Source: Bradyrhizobium sp. 195 (lineage in GTDB: Bacteria > Pseudomonadota > Alphaproteobacteria > Rhizobiales > Xanthobacteraceae). Taken from it: DNA of 64,000 bases. The notes below the pieces were generated by a model that had not been told where the DNA came from, ran no database searches, and worked only from the letters and a program-made list of their open reading frames with translations. Below are positions 1 to 8,652 of this stretch, one piece after another. The stretch is taken from NCBI RefSeq assembly GCF_023101665.1, contig NZ_CP082161.1, positions 4,526,001-4,590,000 of the forward strand, read 5' to 3'. The translations under genes and the position numbers were made by a program. Position 1 is the first letter of the stretch. Every line of letters starts with the position of its first letter.

Positions 1-1236
1 AAATGGAGCTTTCGCGTCGGCTTCACGCCTCGCGAGGGCCTCGTGCTGCATCAGCTCGCCTACCAGGACGGCGCACGCAAGCGCTCGCTGATTCATCGCG
101 CCAGCGTCACCGAGATGGTGGTGCCTTACGCCGACCCGACCGCCAATCATTTCTGGAAGTCGGCGTTCGATGCCGGCGAATACGGCCTCGGCATGCTCGC
201 CAACGCGCTCGAACTCGGCTGCGACTGCCTCGGCAACATCCACTATTTCGATGTGCCGGCTGCCGACAGCAGGGGCGAGCCCTTCGTCATGCAGAACGCC
301 ATCTGCATGCATGAAGAAGACTACGGAATTGCCTGGAAGCACTATGAATTCCGCAACGGCCTGTTCGAGGTTCGCCGGTCCCGGCGGCTCGTGATCTCGT
401 TTTTCGCAACCGTCGGCAATTACGACTACGGCTTCTACTGGTATCTCTACCAGGACGGCACGATCCAGCTCGAGACCAAGCTCACCGGCATCATCCAGAC
501 CGCCGCCGTGCAGCCGGGCCAGACATACAAATGGGGCGGCATGGTCGACGACAATCTGGGCGGACCGACGCATCAGCACTTCTTCAACGCGCGCCTGCAC
601 ATGGACCTCGACGGCGGCGGCAATACCGTCACCGAGCACGACTTCGTGCCGCGGCCTTGGGGCCACGACAATCCGCACGGCAACGTGTTCGACACCACCA
701 CGCGCGTTCTGTCGCGCGAGCGCGATGCAGCGGCGATCGCCAACGGCGAGACCGGCCGGTTCTGGAAGATCAGCAATCCCAACGAGACCAGTTCGGTCGG
801 CAATGCTCCCGCCTACAAGCTTGTCGTCAATCCGAGCCCGCTGATGCTGGCGCAGGAGGGCAGCTATGTGCGCAGGCGCGGCGGCTTTGCCACGAAGCAC
901 GTCTGGGTGACCGCGTTCGACCCGAGCGAAAAATACGCCAGCGGCGATTATCCCAACGTCCATGCGGGCGGCGACGGCCTGCCGCGCTATGCCGCGCTGA
1001 ACCGAAACATCGAGAATGCCGACATCGTGGTGTGGCACTCGTTCGGCCACACCCATGTCTGCAAGCCCGAGGACTTTCCGGTCATGCCGGTCGAATATAC
1101 CGGCTTCATGCTGAAGCCAACCGGCTTCTTTGCGGCCAATGCGGCCGGCGATATTCCGCCGGACCGCAACAGCCGCAGCGTGCTGGCAGGCGAAAAGGGC
1201 GCGTCCGCAACTTGTTGTCACGCGAACCCAGGGTAA
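1..1236 (+). CDS. Copper-containing primary amine oxidase, C-terminal part (cut by window start)
   Basis: Open from the first base; 411 codons remain of a family usually about 640-660 residues, so the N-terminal domains lie outside. The enzyme oxidises primary amines to aldehydes with release of ammonia and H2O2. The topaquinone precursor motif T-x-x-N-Y-D is present, with the modified tyrosine at codon 421-423. Two copper ligands form the HQH motif at codons 571-579, and the third is the histidine at 1054-1056 before the conserved EDFPVMP stretch. All catalytic elements of the domain are therefore intact. The last residues include a CCH motif also common at the end of this family. About 237 bases without a convincing gene separate it from the next receptor gene. 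Confidence 0.93.
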   Translation, partial: KWSFRVGFTPREGLVLHQLAYQDGARKRSLIHRASVTEMVVPYADPTANHFWKSAFDAGEYGLGMLANALELGCDCLGNIHYFDVPAADSRGEPFVMQNAICMHEEDYGIAWKHYEFRNGLFEVRRSRRLVISFFATVGNYDYGFYWYLYQDGTIQLETKLTGIIQTAAVQPGQTYKWGGMVDDNLGGPTHQHFFNARLHMDLDGGGNTVTEHDFVPRPWGHDNPHGNVFDTTTRVLSRERDAAAIANGETGRFWKISNPNETSSVGNAPAYKLVVNPSPLMLAQEGSYVRRRGGFATKHVWVTAFDPSEKYASGDYPNVHAGGDGLPRYAALNRNIENADIVVWHSFGHTHVCKPEDFPVMPVEYTGFMLKPTGFFAANAAGDIPPDRNSRSVLAGEKGASATCCHANPG

Positions 1237-1473
1237 CGTCCAACAGCTCGTGCCTTCGGTCTCGGTCGCAACCCTGATAGGCGATGCAGCCATTGCATGC
1301 GGTATCCGGGACAGACCGCCGAACTTCAGTCTGGAAATATTCCAATTCTAAGAAAGCGGCCTCGCAGCACGGATGAGCGCATTCGTCGCACGTGCTGCGC
1401 ACGTGTCTGGAGAGATTCTAACGCTGTTCCTATCGCGCTCCAAAACCGCCTGCGTTAGGGCGGGCCATCAAAA

Positions 1474-3807
1474 ATGATACCGGCAAAGCCGGCAGTGCGC
1501 GGGGCCTCGCAAGACGTGACCGACTTTCAACTTTCTTCGCGTGAGGACACGCCTCGTCGACAGATCCAGATGCTCTTCCTCGGGGCGGTCAGCACATTCG
1601 CCGTCGTTATTCCCTTCGGTTCCGTGGAGGCCCAGACGCAGATTCCCGCTGTCACCGTCGATGCGCCAGCCCAGCGCGCCCGTCCTGCAGCGATCGCTCC
1701 GTCGCGAAGGGCGGCGACACGGACCTCGCGCGCCAATCGTCGCTCTCCCGCGCAGCAGGCCGCATCAGCCCAGTCGGCCGCATCGGACGGCGCCGCGGGC
1801 GAACGCGCCAATGGTCCGGTGCGCGGCTTCGTCGCCACAAGGAGCGGCACCGCGACCAAGACGGATACGCCGCTGATCGAAACGCCGCAGTCGGTGTCCG
1901 TCGTCACCACCGACCAGGTCAGGAACCAGGGTGCGGTCTCGATCGGCGAGGCACTGCGCTACACCGCCGGGGTCAGCGGTGACGTCAATGGCGGTTCTGA
2001 CACCCGGTTCGGCGCGCTGCAGATCCGCGGCTTCGACACAACCATGTCGGGCCTCTACGTCGACGGCCTGCGGATTCCCTCCAGCAACTACGTACATTTC
2101 AACGGTCTCGATCCCTACGGCGCCGAGCGCCTCGAGGTTCTCAAGGGACCGTCCTCGGCGATGTATGGCGGCAGCGGCACGGGCGGCATCCTCAACTACG
2201 TGACCAAGCTGCCGACTGCGCAGCAGTTCGGCGAAGTCTCGATCTCCGGCGGCAGCTTCAACCGCTATCAGGGCCAGTTCGACATGGGCGGCCCCGCCAA
2301 CAAGGAAGGCACCGTGCTGTGGCGCCTGACCGGCGTTGTCCGCGATGGCGAAACCCAGGTCGACTTCACCAAGGACAACCGCGTTTTCATCGCGCCCGCC
2401 GTCACCTTCAAGCCGAACGAGGACACCACCATCACGATCCTGGCCAACTACCAGCGGGATCGGGCAGGGTGGGGCCTGCAATTCCTGCCGGCCTCGGGCA
2501 CGGTGTGGCCGAACAACGGCCGCACCATCCCGGTCTCGTTCTTCGCGGGCGTGCCAAGCTTCAACGCCTTCAACACCGAGATCGCGACCGCCGGCTACCA
2601 GCTCTCGCACAATTTCACCGACAACATTACGTTCCGGCAGAACCTGCGTTACGCCTATCAGCACAACGAGGAAAAGACCTTCTACGGCACCGGATACACC
2701 GACGAAGCGCCAGGGCAGCTGGGGCGTTTCGGCAGCTACAGCAACTCGTACATCAACTCCTTCGCGGTGGACAACCAGCTCCAGGGCAAGTTCACCACCG
2801 GCATCCTCAGCCATACCACCCTGGTCGGGATCGACTATCGCAACACCACGTTTCGCGACACCGCCTTTGCCGTCACGACGTCGACGCCGGAGATCAACGT
2901 CTTCAATCCGGTCTACAGCTACGACTGGGCCATCGGGGGTCTGTACGACAACACCGGCGTCAAGCAGTCGCAGGTCGGGCTGTATGCACAGGATCAGATC
3001 AAGCTCGGCCGGCTCTCGTTCCAGCTCGCCGGTCGCCAGGACTTCGTGACGACACAGCTCGACAGCGGTATGACGAATACGTCGAGCTCGAAGGACGCCT
3101 CGGCGTTCACCGGCCGCGCTGGCGTCATGTACAATTTCGACAACGGCATCGCCCCCTATTTCAGCTACTCGGAATCGTTCCTGCCGGTGCTTGCGACCAG
3201 TGCGTCCGGACAGATGCTCAATCCCGAGACCGGCGTGCAATACGAGGTCGGTGTCAAATACCAGCCTCTCGGATGGAACGCGCTGTTCACAATCGCCGCG
3301 TTCGACCTGACCCGTGACAACGTCGTCGTCTATGTGCCTGCAAGCACCTTTGCCGAGCAGACCGGGCAAGTGAAGTCGCGCGGCATCGAGCTCGAAGGCA
3401 CGATGTCGCTGGCCGACGGCTGGAACCTGCGTGCCGCCTACGCCTATGTCGATGCCATGGTCACCCAGGATCCGGTCAATGTCGGCAAGGCCCCGGTCAC
3501 CGTGCCGCTCAACCGTGCTTCGCTGTGGAGCGACTACACGCTCCAAAACGGGCCGGCCGCCGGACTTCAATTCGGCGGCGGCATTCGCTATGTCGGCGCG
3601 ACCTGGGGCGATGATGCCAATACGTTCAAGGTGGGATCGGCGACCGTGCTGGATGCGCTTGTCGCCTATACCAGGGACAATTGGCGCTTGTCGCTGAACG
3701 TCACCAATCTCGCCGACACGCGCTACGTCGCCGCCTGCTACAGCCTGTCGGGCTGCATGTATGCCGAGGGACGGAAAGCCATCGGCAAGCTGACGTACCG
3801 CTGGTGA
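1474..3807 (+). CDS. TonB-dependent siderophore receptor
   Basis: A 777-residue outer-membrane receptor for a ferric siderophore or similar chelate. A hydrophobic signal segment (LFLGAVSTFAVVIPF) ends in SVEA before a long Ala/Pro/Arg-rich linker. The plug domain starts near residue 125 (TPLIETPQSVSVVT) and continues through the VLKGPSSAMYGG segment typical of plug domains. The rest is repeated beta-strand sequence of a 22-strand barrel, ending in an aromatic residue (KLTYRW) as expected for BAM recognition. The true start may be the ATG at 1570, but the RR just before it suits the n-region of a signal peptide and favours the upstream ATG. The PepSY gene 62 bases downstream supports an iron-uptake role. 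No Fur or Irr box was recognised. Confidence 0.9.
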   Translation: MIPAKPAVRGASQDVTDFQLSSREDTPRRQIQMLFLGAVSTFAVVIPFGSVEAQTQIPAVTVDAPAQRARPAAIAPSRRAATRTSRANRRSPAQQAASAQSAASDGAAGERANGPVRGFVATRSGTATKTDTPLIETPQSVSVVTTDQVRNQGAVSIGEALRYTAGVSGDVNGGSDTRFGALQIRGFDTTMSGLYVDGLRIPSSNYVHFNGLDPYGAERLEVLKGPSSAMYGGSGTGGILNYVTKLPTAQQFGEVSISGGSFNRYQGQFDMGGPANKEGTVLWRLTGVVRDGETQVDFTKDNRVFIAPAVTFKPNEDTTITILANYQRDRAGWGLQFLPASGTVWPNNGRTIPVSFFAGVPSFNAFNTEIATAGYQLSHNFTDNITFRQNLRYAYQHNEEKTFYGTGYTDEAPGQLGRFGSYSNSYINSFAVDNQLQGKFTTGILSHTTLVGIDYRNTTFRDTAFAVTTSTPEINVFNPVYSYDWAIGGLYDNTGVKQSQVGLYAQDQIKLGRLSFQLAGRQDFVTTQLDSGMTNTSSSKDASAFTGRAGVMYNFDNGIAPYFSYSESFLPVLATSASGQMLNPETGVQYEVGVKYQPLGWNALFTIAAFDLTRDNVVVYVPASTFAEQTGQVKSRGIELEGTMSLADGWNLRAAYAYVDAMVTQDPVNVGKAPVTVPLNRASLWSDYTLQNGPAAGLQFGGGIRYVGATWGDDANTFKVGSATVLDALVAYTRDNWRLSLNVTNLADTRYVAACYSLSGCMYAEGRKAIGKLTYRW

Positions 3808-3869
3808 GTTCAATCTGAGGACGGTTGACGGCGAATGCGAGCCGGACCGCTTGATGAGAGTAGACGACC

Positions 3870-5162
3870 ATGAGGGCGATATTCGGCAAGCTGCATCGCT
3901 GGGCGGGACTGCTCACGGCCGGATTCCTGTTCTTCTCCGGCATCACTGGCGCGATCATCTCGTGGGATCACGAGATCGATGACGTCCTGAACAGCCATTT
4001 GTTCGACGTCACCAGCAAGGGACCGGCGATCCCCTCGATCGAGCTTGCCAAGATGATCGAGCAGCGCGATCCCCGCGCGCGCGTCGTCTACCTCTTCATG
4101 ACGCCGGAGGAGGGCCATTCGCTGTGGTTCTTCGTCATGCCGCGGATCGATACCGCGACCGGCAAGCGTTACTCGCTCGACTACAATCAGGTCTTCCTCG
4201 ACCCCAACACTGGCGCGGAGCTGGGCCGGCGCTATTGGGGTGCGGTGTGGCCGGTGACGCGGGAAAACTTCGTCTCGTTTCTCTACAAGCTGCACTACAC
4301 GATGCATATCCCCGAGTTCTGGGGCAGCGATCGCTGGGGCATGCGCGTGCTCGGCGTGATTGCGATCATCTGGACCATCGATTGCTTCGTCGGCTTCTAT
4401 CTGACGCTGCCCTCCCGCCGGCGCGCCAGGGCGGCGCGGGCGCCTGCCGTCACGCGCCAGCTCGAGCGCGGCTTCTGGGCTCGCTGGGCACCGGCCTGGA
4501 CCATCAAGACCTCCGGCAGCGCCTACCGGATCAATTTCGACATCCATCGCGCCTTCAGCCTGTGGACCTGGGGCCTGTTGTTCGTCATCGCCTTCACCGC
4601 GTTCTCGCTGAATCTCTATTTCGAGGTGTTCTCGCCGCTGATGAAGATGGTGTCGAATTACACGCCGACGCCCTATGAGCAGCGGCCTTATCGCGATCTC
4701 GACAATCCCATCGAGCCCAAGGTCAGCTTCGCCGACATCGCCGCCCGCGCGGCGGCCGACGGTAAGGCGCGAGGGTGGACGATCCCGGTCGGCTCGATCA
4801 ATTACGGCCCGGCCCATGGCGTCTATGCCGCCGCCTTCTTCCATCCCGGCGACGATCACGGCGCCGGCGGCGTCGGCCCGGCCCAGCTTTATTATGATAG
4901 CGAGGATGGCCGCCCGATCGGTGAACGGCTGCCATGGGTCGGCACCGCCGCCGACATCTTCGTGCAGGCGCAGTTTCCGTTGCATTCGGGACGCATCGTC
5001 GGCCTGTTCGGCCGCATCCTGATCTCGATCATGGGTCTCGTGGTGGCCGCGCTCTCGGTCACCGGCGTCGTGATCTGGTGGCGCAAGCGCCGCGCCCGGG
5101 TCCGCGTGCGCGAGACCGCTGCAATGCGCTTGAATGAGCGGCAACTGACTCCGGCGGAGTAG
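3870..5162 (+). CDS. PepSY-associated TM domain protein (PiuB-like)
   Basis: A 430-residue inner-membrane protein. The N-terminus (FGKLHRWAGLLTAGFLFFSG) is the classic opening of PepSY-TM proteins. Further membrane spans are visible around IIWTIDCFVGFYLTL, WGLLFVIAFTAFSLNLYF and LISIMGLVVAALSVTGVVIWW, followed by a basic cytoplasmic tail. Conserved histidines in or near helices (HR, HYTMH, HSGR) fit the haem or metal-binding role inferred for this family, often described as ferric-reductase-like. It lies directly behind the TonB receptor on the same strand, so it probably helps release or reduce the imported iron. The stop is only 2 bases from the stop of the convergent lactonase gene. Confidence 0.85.
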   Translation: MRAIFGKLHRWAGLLTAGFLFFSGITGAIISWDHEIDDVLNSHLFDVTSKGPAIPSIELAKMIEQRDPRARVVYLFMTPEEGHSLWFFVMPRIDTATGKRYSLDYNQVFLDPNTGAELGRRYWGAVWPVTRENFVSFLYKLHYTMHIPEFWGSDRWGMRVLGVIAIIWTIDCFVGFYLTLPSRRRARAARAPAVTRQLERGFWARWAPAWTIKTSGSAYRINFDIHRAFSLWTWGLLFVIAFTAFSLNLYFEVFSPLMKMVSNYTPTPYEQRPYRDLDNPIEPKVSFADIAARAAADGKARGWTIPVGSINYGPAHGVYAAAFFHPGDDHGAGGVGPAQLYYDSEDGRPIGERLPWVGTAADIFVQAQFPLHSGRIVGLFGRILISIMGLVVAALSVTGVVIWWRKRRARVRVRETAAMRLNERQLTPAE

Positions 5163-5164
5163 GG

Positions 5165-6055
5165 CTAGACGAAGCGATGTTCCGGCAGGCCCTGCGCGAC
5201 GCCGTGAATGGCAAGCACATGACCGGCCTGAGGCTCGATGCTCAACTGGCGCTGATCCAGGAACTTTCTCGTCGTCGTGACATACAGCGTTTTGAGATCG
5301 CTCCCTCCGAAGCACAGGCACGTCGGATTGGTCACGGGCATCGGGATAATGGTATCGATCTGCCCGTCCGGCCGGTACCGCACGACCCGGCCGCCGGAAA
5401 AGAAGGCGGTCCATAGCCCGCCGGCAGCATCGACGCACGCGCCGTCAGGTCTTTCCTGAGAAGCGCTATAGTCTGCAAACAAGCGCTTGTTTCGGATCAC
5501 GCCGTCATCGACATCGAAGTCGAACATCCAGGTGCAGTAGCGTCGCGTGTCCGTGAAATAGAACGTGCGATTGTCAGGCGAGAACGCAATTCCGTTCGTG
5601 ACGATGACGTCGCCAAAGATGCGCGACATCTCACCGTCGCCCGTCACGCGATACAGCGAGCCGTTCGGACGATGCAACTGATTGTCCATGGTGCCGATCC
5701 ACAGGCGGCCGCGGGCGTCCACGCGGCCGTCGTTGAGGCGGTTGTCCAGGCCGCGTTCGACCTCGCAGAACTCGGCGGGAGGAGCTTTGTCCGGAACGCG
5801 ACGAGAGAGGCGCAGATCCTGCGCAAGCAGGTGCGAGCCGTCCGCCGTCAGGGCCTGGCTGCCGAGGAATTGGCCATCATGGGAGGCGACGTGATGGGCG
5901 CCCGTCGCCGGATCGAAGGATTGATGAAGCCGGCCGTCGATGTCGATCCACCACAGCTTGCGGGACCGGTCGCACCACAATGGCGTTTCGCCGAGAATAT
6001 CCGCGCTGGCGACCGCGGTCTCAACCCGATGCGCGGGGATCGTAGCCGGGGTCAT
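5165..6055 (-). CDS. SMP-30/gluconolactonase/LRE family protein
   Basis: A 296-residue six-bladed beta-propeller lactonase. Expected metal ligands can be seen: the glutamate in LGETPLWCD near residue 21, the asparagine in LDNRLNDGRVD, the asparagine of VTNGIAFSPDN and the aspartate that follows it. Members hydrolyse aldonolactones to sugar acids; some are general calcium-dependent lactonases. It follows the GntR regulator on the same strand after 56 bases, so the two are probably one operon facing away from a TRAP transporter. That arrangement suggests sugar-acid or lactone metabolism, though the exact substrate cannot be read from sequence. The start is an ATG. Confidence 0.88.
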   Translation of the reverse strand: MTPATIPAHRVETAVASADILGETPLWCDRSRKLWWIDIDGRLHQSFDPATGAHHVASHDGQFLGSQALTADGSHLLAQDLRLSRRVPDKAPPAEFCEVERGLDNRLNDGRVDARGRLWIGTMDNQLHRPNGSLYRVTGDGEMSRIFGDVIVTNGIAFSPDNRTFYFTDTRRYCTWMFDFDVDDGVIRNKRLFADYSASQERPDGACVDAAGGLWTAFFSGGRVVRYRPDGQIDTIIPMPVTNPTCLCFGGSDLKTLYVTTTRKFLDQRQLSIEPQAGHVLAIHGVAQGLPEHRFV

Positions 6056-6111
6056 CCAGGAATCCTATTCCAGCCGTCGACAACTTGAGTTTTCCTGGCG
6101 GGAGCGGGCGG

Positions 6112-6771
6112 TCAGCCGCTCTTCCAGGAGGACAGCGCATGCGCGACGCAGCCATTGATATGGTCGGTGAGGACGGCCCTCGCCGTCTTGATGTCCCGCT
6201 TCAGGGCGCAGTCCAGCAAGGCCTTGTGCTGGTTGATCGTCTCGGCGCCGCGATAGAGCAGCGCATAGCGGAAGTATTTGTCGAACACGACCGAATGGGT
6301 GTGCATCAACTCGCGCGAGCCGCAAGCAGAGATCAGCGCCTGGTGAAATTCGCCGTCATAGCGCTTGCGGAGTTCGGGATCGTCGCCCTCGGCGAGGACG
6401 GTGCGTTCGGTGGCCGCCAGCTTGTGGTGGGCGGAAACCACGCGGCCCTCCCACTCGACGTCGCCAGCGCGGAACGACTCAGCCATCGCATGGTGCTCCA
6501 GCAGGATTCGCAGCTCGGCGAGCTCCCGCAGATTCTGGATCGAGACAGGCGCCACCTCGAATCCACGTTGGCCTTCGGCAACCACAAAACCTTCGGAGGT
6601 CAGACGATTGAGGATCTCACGCAATGTGCTGATGCTGACGCCGTAATCTTCCTTCATGGCGTCGAGCCTGAGACGCCCGGATGGCGTGAGCACCCCGAAA
6701 ATGATGTCGGACCGAATGCGCTGATAGCCGCTGTCGCCCGCCGACAGGGGCCGTTCCTCAACTGCCGTCAT
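6112..6771 (-). CDS. GntR family transcriptional regulator, FCD-type
   Basis: 219 residues. The N-terminal winged helix covers about residues 15-80, with GVSISTLREILNRLTSEGFV as the recognition region. The C-terminal all-helical FCD ligand domain carries the usual metal-site pattern: an acidic residue plus histidines in EFHQALISA, LMHTHS and DHINGCVAHA. FCD regulators normally repress uptake and catabolic genes for sugar acids or organic acids and release DNA when ligand binds. It is divergent from the TRAP genes starting at 6996 and leads the operon with the SMP-30 lactonase, so both are likely targets. Confidence 0.9.
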   Translation of the reverse strand: MTAVEERPLSAGDSGYQRIRSDIIFGVLTPSGRLRLDAMKEDYGVSISTLREILNRLTSEGFVVAEGQRGFEVAPVSIQNLRELAELRILLEHHAMAESFRAGDVEWEGRVVSAHHKLAATERTVLAEGDDPELRKRYDGEFHQALISACGSRELMHTHSVVFDKYFRYALLYRGAETINQHKALLDCALKRDIKTARAVLTDHINGCVAHALSSWKSG

Positions 6772-6819
6772 GCTTTCCCGATCCCACTTCCCGATCGCTG
6801 CCGCTCGTGCGGAGGGTCG

Positions 6820-6918
6820 AACATCAATGTTGACAGCAATATAGCAGACCTAAGATGCCTGACGTCTACCAAAATATCATATGAAGCCATGATCATCATT
6901 TGACATGTAGATTCATGT
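6820..6918. promoter_or_regulatory. Divergent promoter region with candidate GntR operators
   Basis: The AT-rich gap between the GntR gene and the TRAP operon holds three short palindromes: AACAT-CA-ATGTT at 6820-6831, ATGATCAT at 6889-6896 and ACATG-N6-CATGT at 6903-6918. FCD-type GntR proteins bind short palindromes, so these are candidate operators. Their assignment is inference. Confidence 0.4.
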
Positions 6919-6995
6919 ATGTTCTCTAAATGGCCAGAGGGCGCGAAAGACGGCTTAAGCCGCGGTTCGTGCTCGCTCGCATAGGGGAGGAAGCG

Positions 6996-8012
6996 ATGAG
7001 CTTGTTGGTACGGGCGCTGTCTGCGACGGCGATCTGCGTGGCGCTGACGGTCGGCGCATCTGCCGAGGATATTCAGGAGCGCACCATCAGGTGGGGCCAC
7101 CTGAACAATACCGATCACCCCGTGAGCCAGGGCGTGCAGAAGTTTGCCGAGATCCTGCTCTCCAAGAGCGGAGGCAAGATGAAGGTCCGCGAGTTCGCGG
7201 CCTCGCAGCTTGGCAACGAGTTGCAGCAGCAATCCGCGCTACGCGGCGGCACCCAGGAGATGCTGTCGGCCTCGACGACCTCGCTCGCAACCGTCATTCC
7301 CGAGTTCGGCCTCATCGATTTCCCGTTCCTGTTCAACTCGACCGAGCAGGCCGATGCTCTCGGCACCGGCAAATTCGGCAAGGCGATGCTCGACACGCTG
7401 CCGGCGAAGGGGCTGGCGGGCCTCGGTTATTGGGGCCTCGGCTTCCGCAACGTCACCAACAGCACCCGCCCGATCACCAAGATCGAGGACTTCGCGGGGC
7501 TCAAGCTTCGCGTCATTCCGAATCCGGTTTATCTCGAAAGCTTCAGCGCCTTTAAGGCGAACCCCGTCCCGATGGCGTTCGGCGAGCTGTATTCGGCGCT
7601 GGAGACCCGCACCGTCGACGGTCAGGAGAATCCCTACACGGTCATTCTCTCGAACAAATTCTACGAAGTGCAGAAGTACGTTTCCGCCACAAATCACACC
7701 TTCACCCTGAACATCATTTTGGTGAGCAAGGCATTCTGGGACAAGCTGTCGCCGACCGAGCAGCGCCTGATGCGCGAGGCTTATGAAGAAAGCCGCGGTT
7801 ACCAGAAGGAGCAGACGCGTCTTCAGACCGAAAAGGCTTTGGCGGAGCTGCAGGCCAAGGGCATGCAGTACAATGCGATCGCTCCCGAAGAGACCGACCG
7901 CATGCGGAAGGCGGTTCAACCCGTCGTCGAAAAGATCTCGGCCAACCTTCGTGCCGAGACGGTGAAGCTCTTCAACGAAGAGGTCGAGCGCATCCGCAAG
8001 GACGTGAAGTAG
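6996..8012 (+). CDS. dctP: TRAP transporter substrate-binding protein DctP (system 1)
   Basis: A periplasmic solute-binding protein of 338 residues. The ATG at 6996 is chosen because GGGGAGGAA lies 5 bases upstream and the protein then opens with a Sec signal peptide (LSATAICVALTVGASAED). The DctP core is clear, with RWGH near the mature N-terminus, the conserved arginine region around LKLRVIPNP, and the signature AFGELYSALETRTVDGQENP. Substrates of this family are organic acids bound through a conserved arginine. It heads an operon with DctQ, DctM and a dehydroquinase-like gene and is divergent from a GntR/lactonase pair, so a sugar acid or hydroaromatic acid is the likely ligand. Confidence 0.9.
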   Translation: MSLLVRALSATAICVALTVGASAEDIQERTIRWGHLNNTDHPVSQGVQKFAEILLSKSGGKMKVREFAASQLGNELQQQSALRGGTQEMLSASTTSLATVIPEFGLIDFPFLFNSTEQADALGTGKFGKAMLDTLPAKGLAGLGYWGLGFRNVTNSTRPITKIEDFAGLKLRVIPNPVYLESFSAFKANPVPMAFGELYSALETRTVDGQENPYTVILSNKFYEVQKYVSATNHTFTLNIILVSKAFWDKLSPTEQRLMREAYEESRGYQKEQTRLQTEKALAELQAKGMQYNAIAPEETDRMRKAVQPVVEKISANLRAETVKLFNEEVERIRKDVK

Positions 8013-8035
8013 CCGCCTTCCTCGTCACGCAGGCG

Positions 8036-8062
8036 CTGGAGCCGGCGAGTGGCCGGCTCCAG
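8036..8062 (+). promoter_or_regulatory. Intercistronic hairpin between dctP and dctQ
   Basis: A perfect 11-bp stem (CTGGAGCCGGC pairing with GCCGGCTCCAG) with a 5-base loop lies 24 bases after the dctP stop. No T-run follows, so it is more likely an mRNA-stabilising or attenuating hairpin that raises binding-protein levels over permease levels than a full terminator. Confidence 0.6.
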
Positions 8063-8087
8063 CCCTTGATTTGCCCGGACGTCACGC

Positions 8088-8597
8088 ATGGCGCGAGCTC
8101 TCGACCTCTATTGCACGTTCCTGAAGGCCGTCATTGCCGCGTGTCTTGCCGTCATGGTGGTGCTGGTGTTCGGCAACGTCGTCCTGCGCTACGGCTTCAA
8201 CTCCGGCATCACGATCTCCGAAGAGCTTTCGCGGTGGCTGCTGGTCTGGTTGACCTTCCTCGGCGCAATCGTCGCGATGCGCGAGCACGCGCATCTGGGC
8301 GTCGATAGTCTGGTCCGGATGCTGCCGGCTTACGGCAAGCGCATCTGCTTCGTCATCAATTATTGCCTGATGCTGTTTGCCGATTGGCTGCTGCTCTCGG
8401 GCAGCTGGCGCCAGACCATCATCAACATCGACGATCGGGCGCCGGCCACGGGTCTTTCGATGGGCATCTTCTATGCGGTCGGCGTAATCTTCGGTGTCTC
8501 GACTGCAATCATCCTTCTCTACGACCTGTACCGGGTGATCAGCGGGCAGGCGAGCGAGGAGGACATGGTCGCCGTCAGGGAATCGGAGGAGCAGTGA
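8088..8597 (+). CDS. dctQ: TRAP transporter small permease DctQ (system 1)
   Basis: 169 residues with four predicted membrane helices, the layout of DctQ subunits. The family signature WSEELSRW-like motif appears as TISEELSRWLLVWLTFLGA, followed by AMREHAHLGVD. It forms the membrane complex with the large subunit DctM encoded 55 bases downstream. Start is an ATG in the sequence ACGCATGGC. Confidence 0.88.
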   Translation: MARALDLYCTFLKAVIAACLAVMVVLVFGNVVLRYGFNSGITISEELSRWLLVWLTFLGAIVAMREHAHLGVDSLVRMLPAYGKRICFVINYCLMLFADWLLLSGSWRQTIINIDDRAPATGLSMGIFYAVGVIFGVSTAIILLYDLYRVISGQASEEDMVAVRESEEQ

Positions 8598-8652
8598 TGC
8601 CGTCCGTCGCCATCGCGCCTGCTCATCCGCTTCGCGCCACCCGGATCATGCC

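Noticed and set aside
1765..3813. 682-codon minus-strand frame opposite the TonB receptor
   Set aside because: Gly/Val/Arg/His-rich shadow composition with no domain; the plus strand encodes a complete receptor.
3810..5438. 542-codon minus-strand frame opposite the PepSY gene
   Set aside because: Coding shadow of the PepSY-TM gene; composition dominated by Arg, Asp and Ala without motifs.
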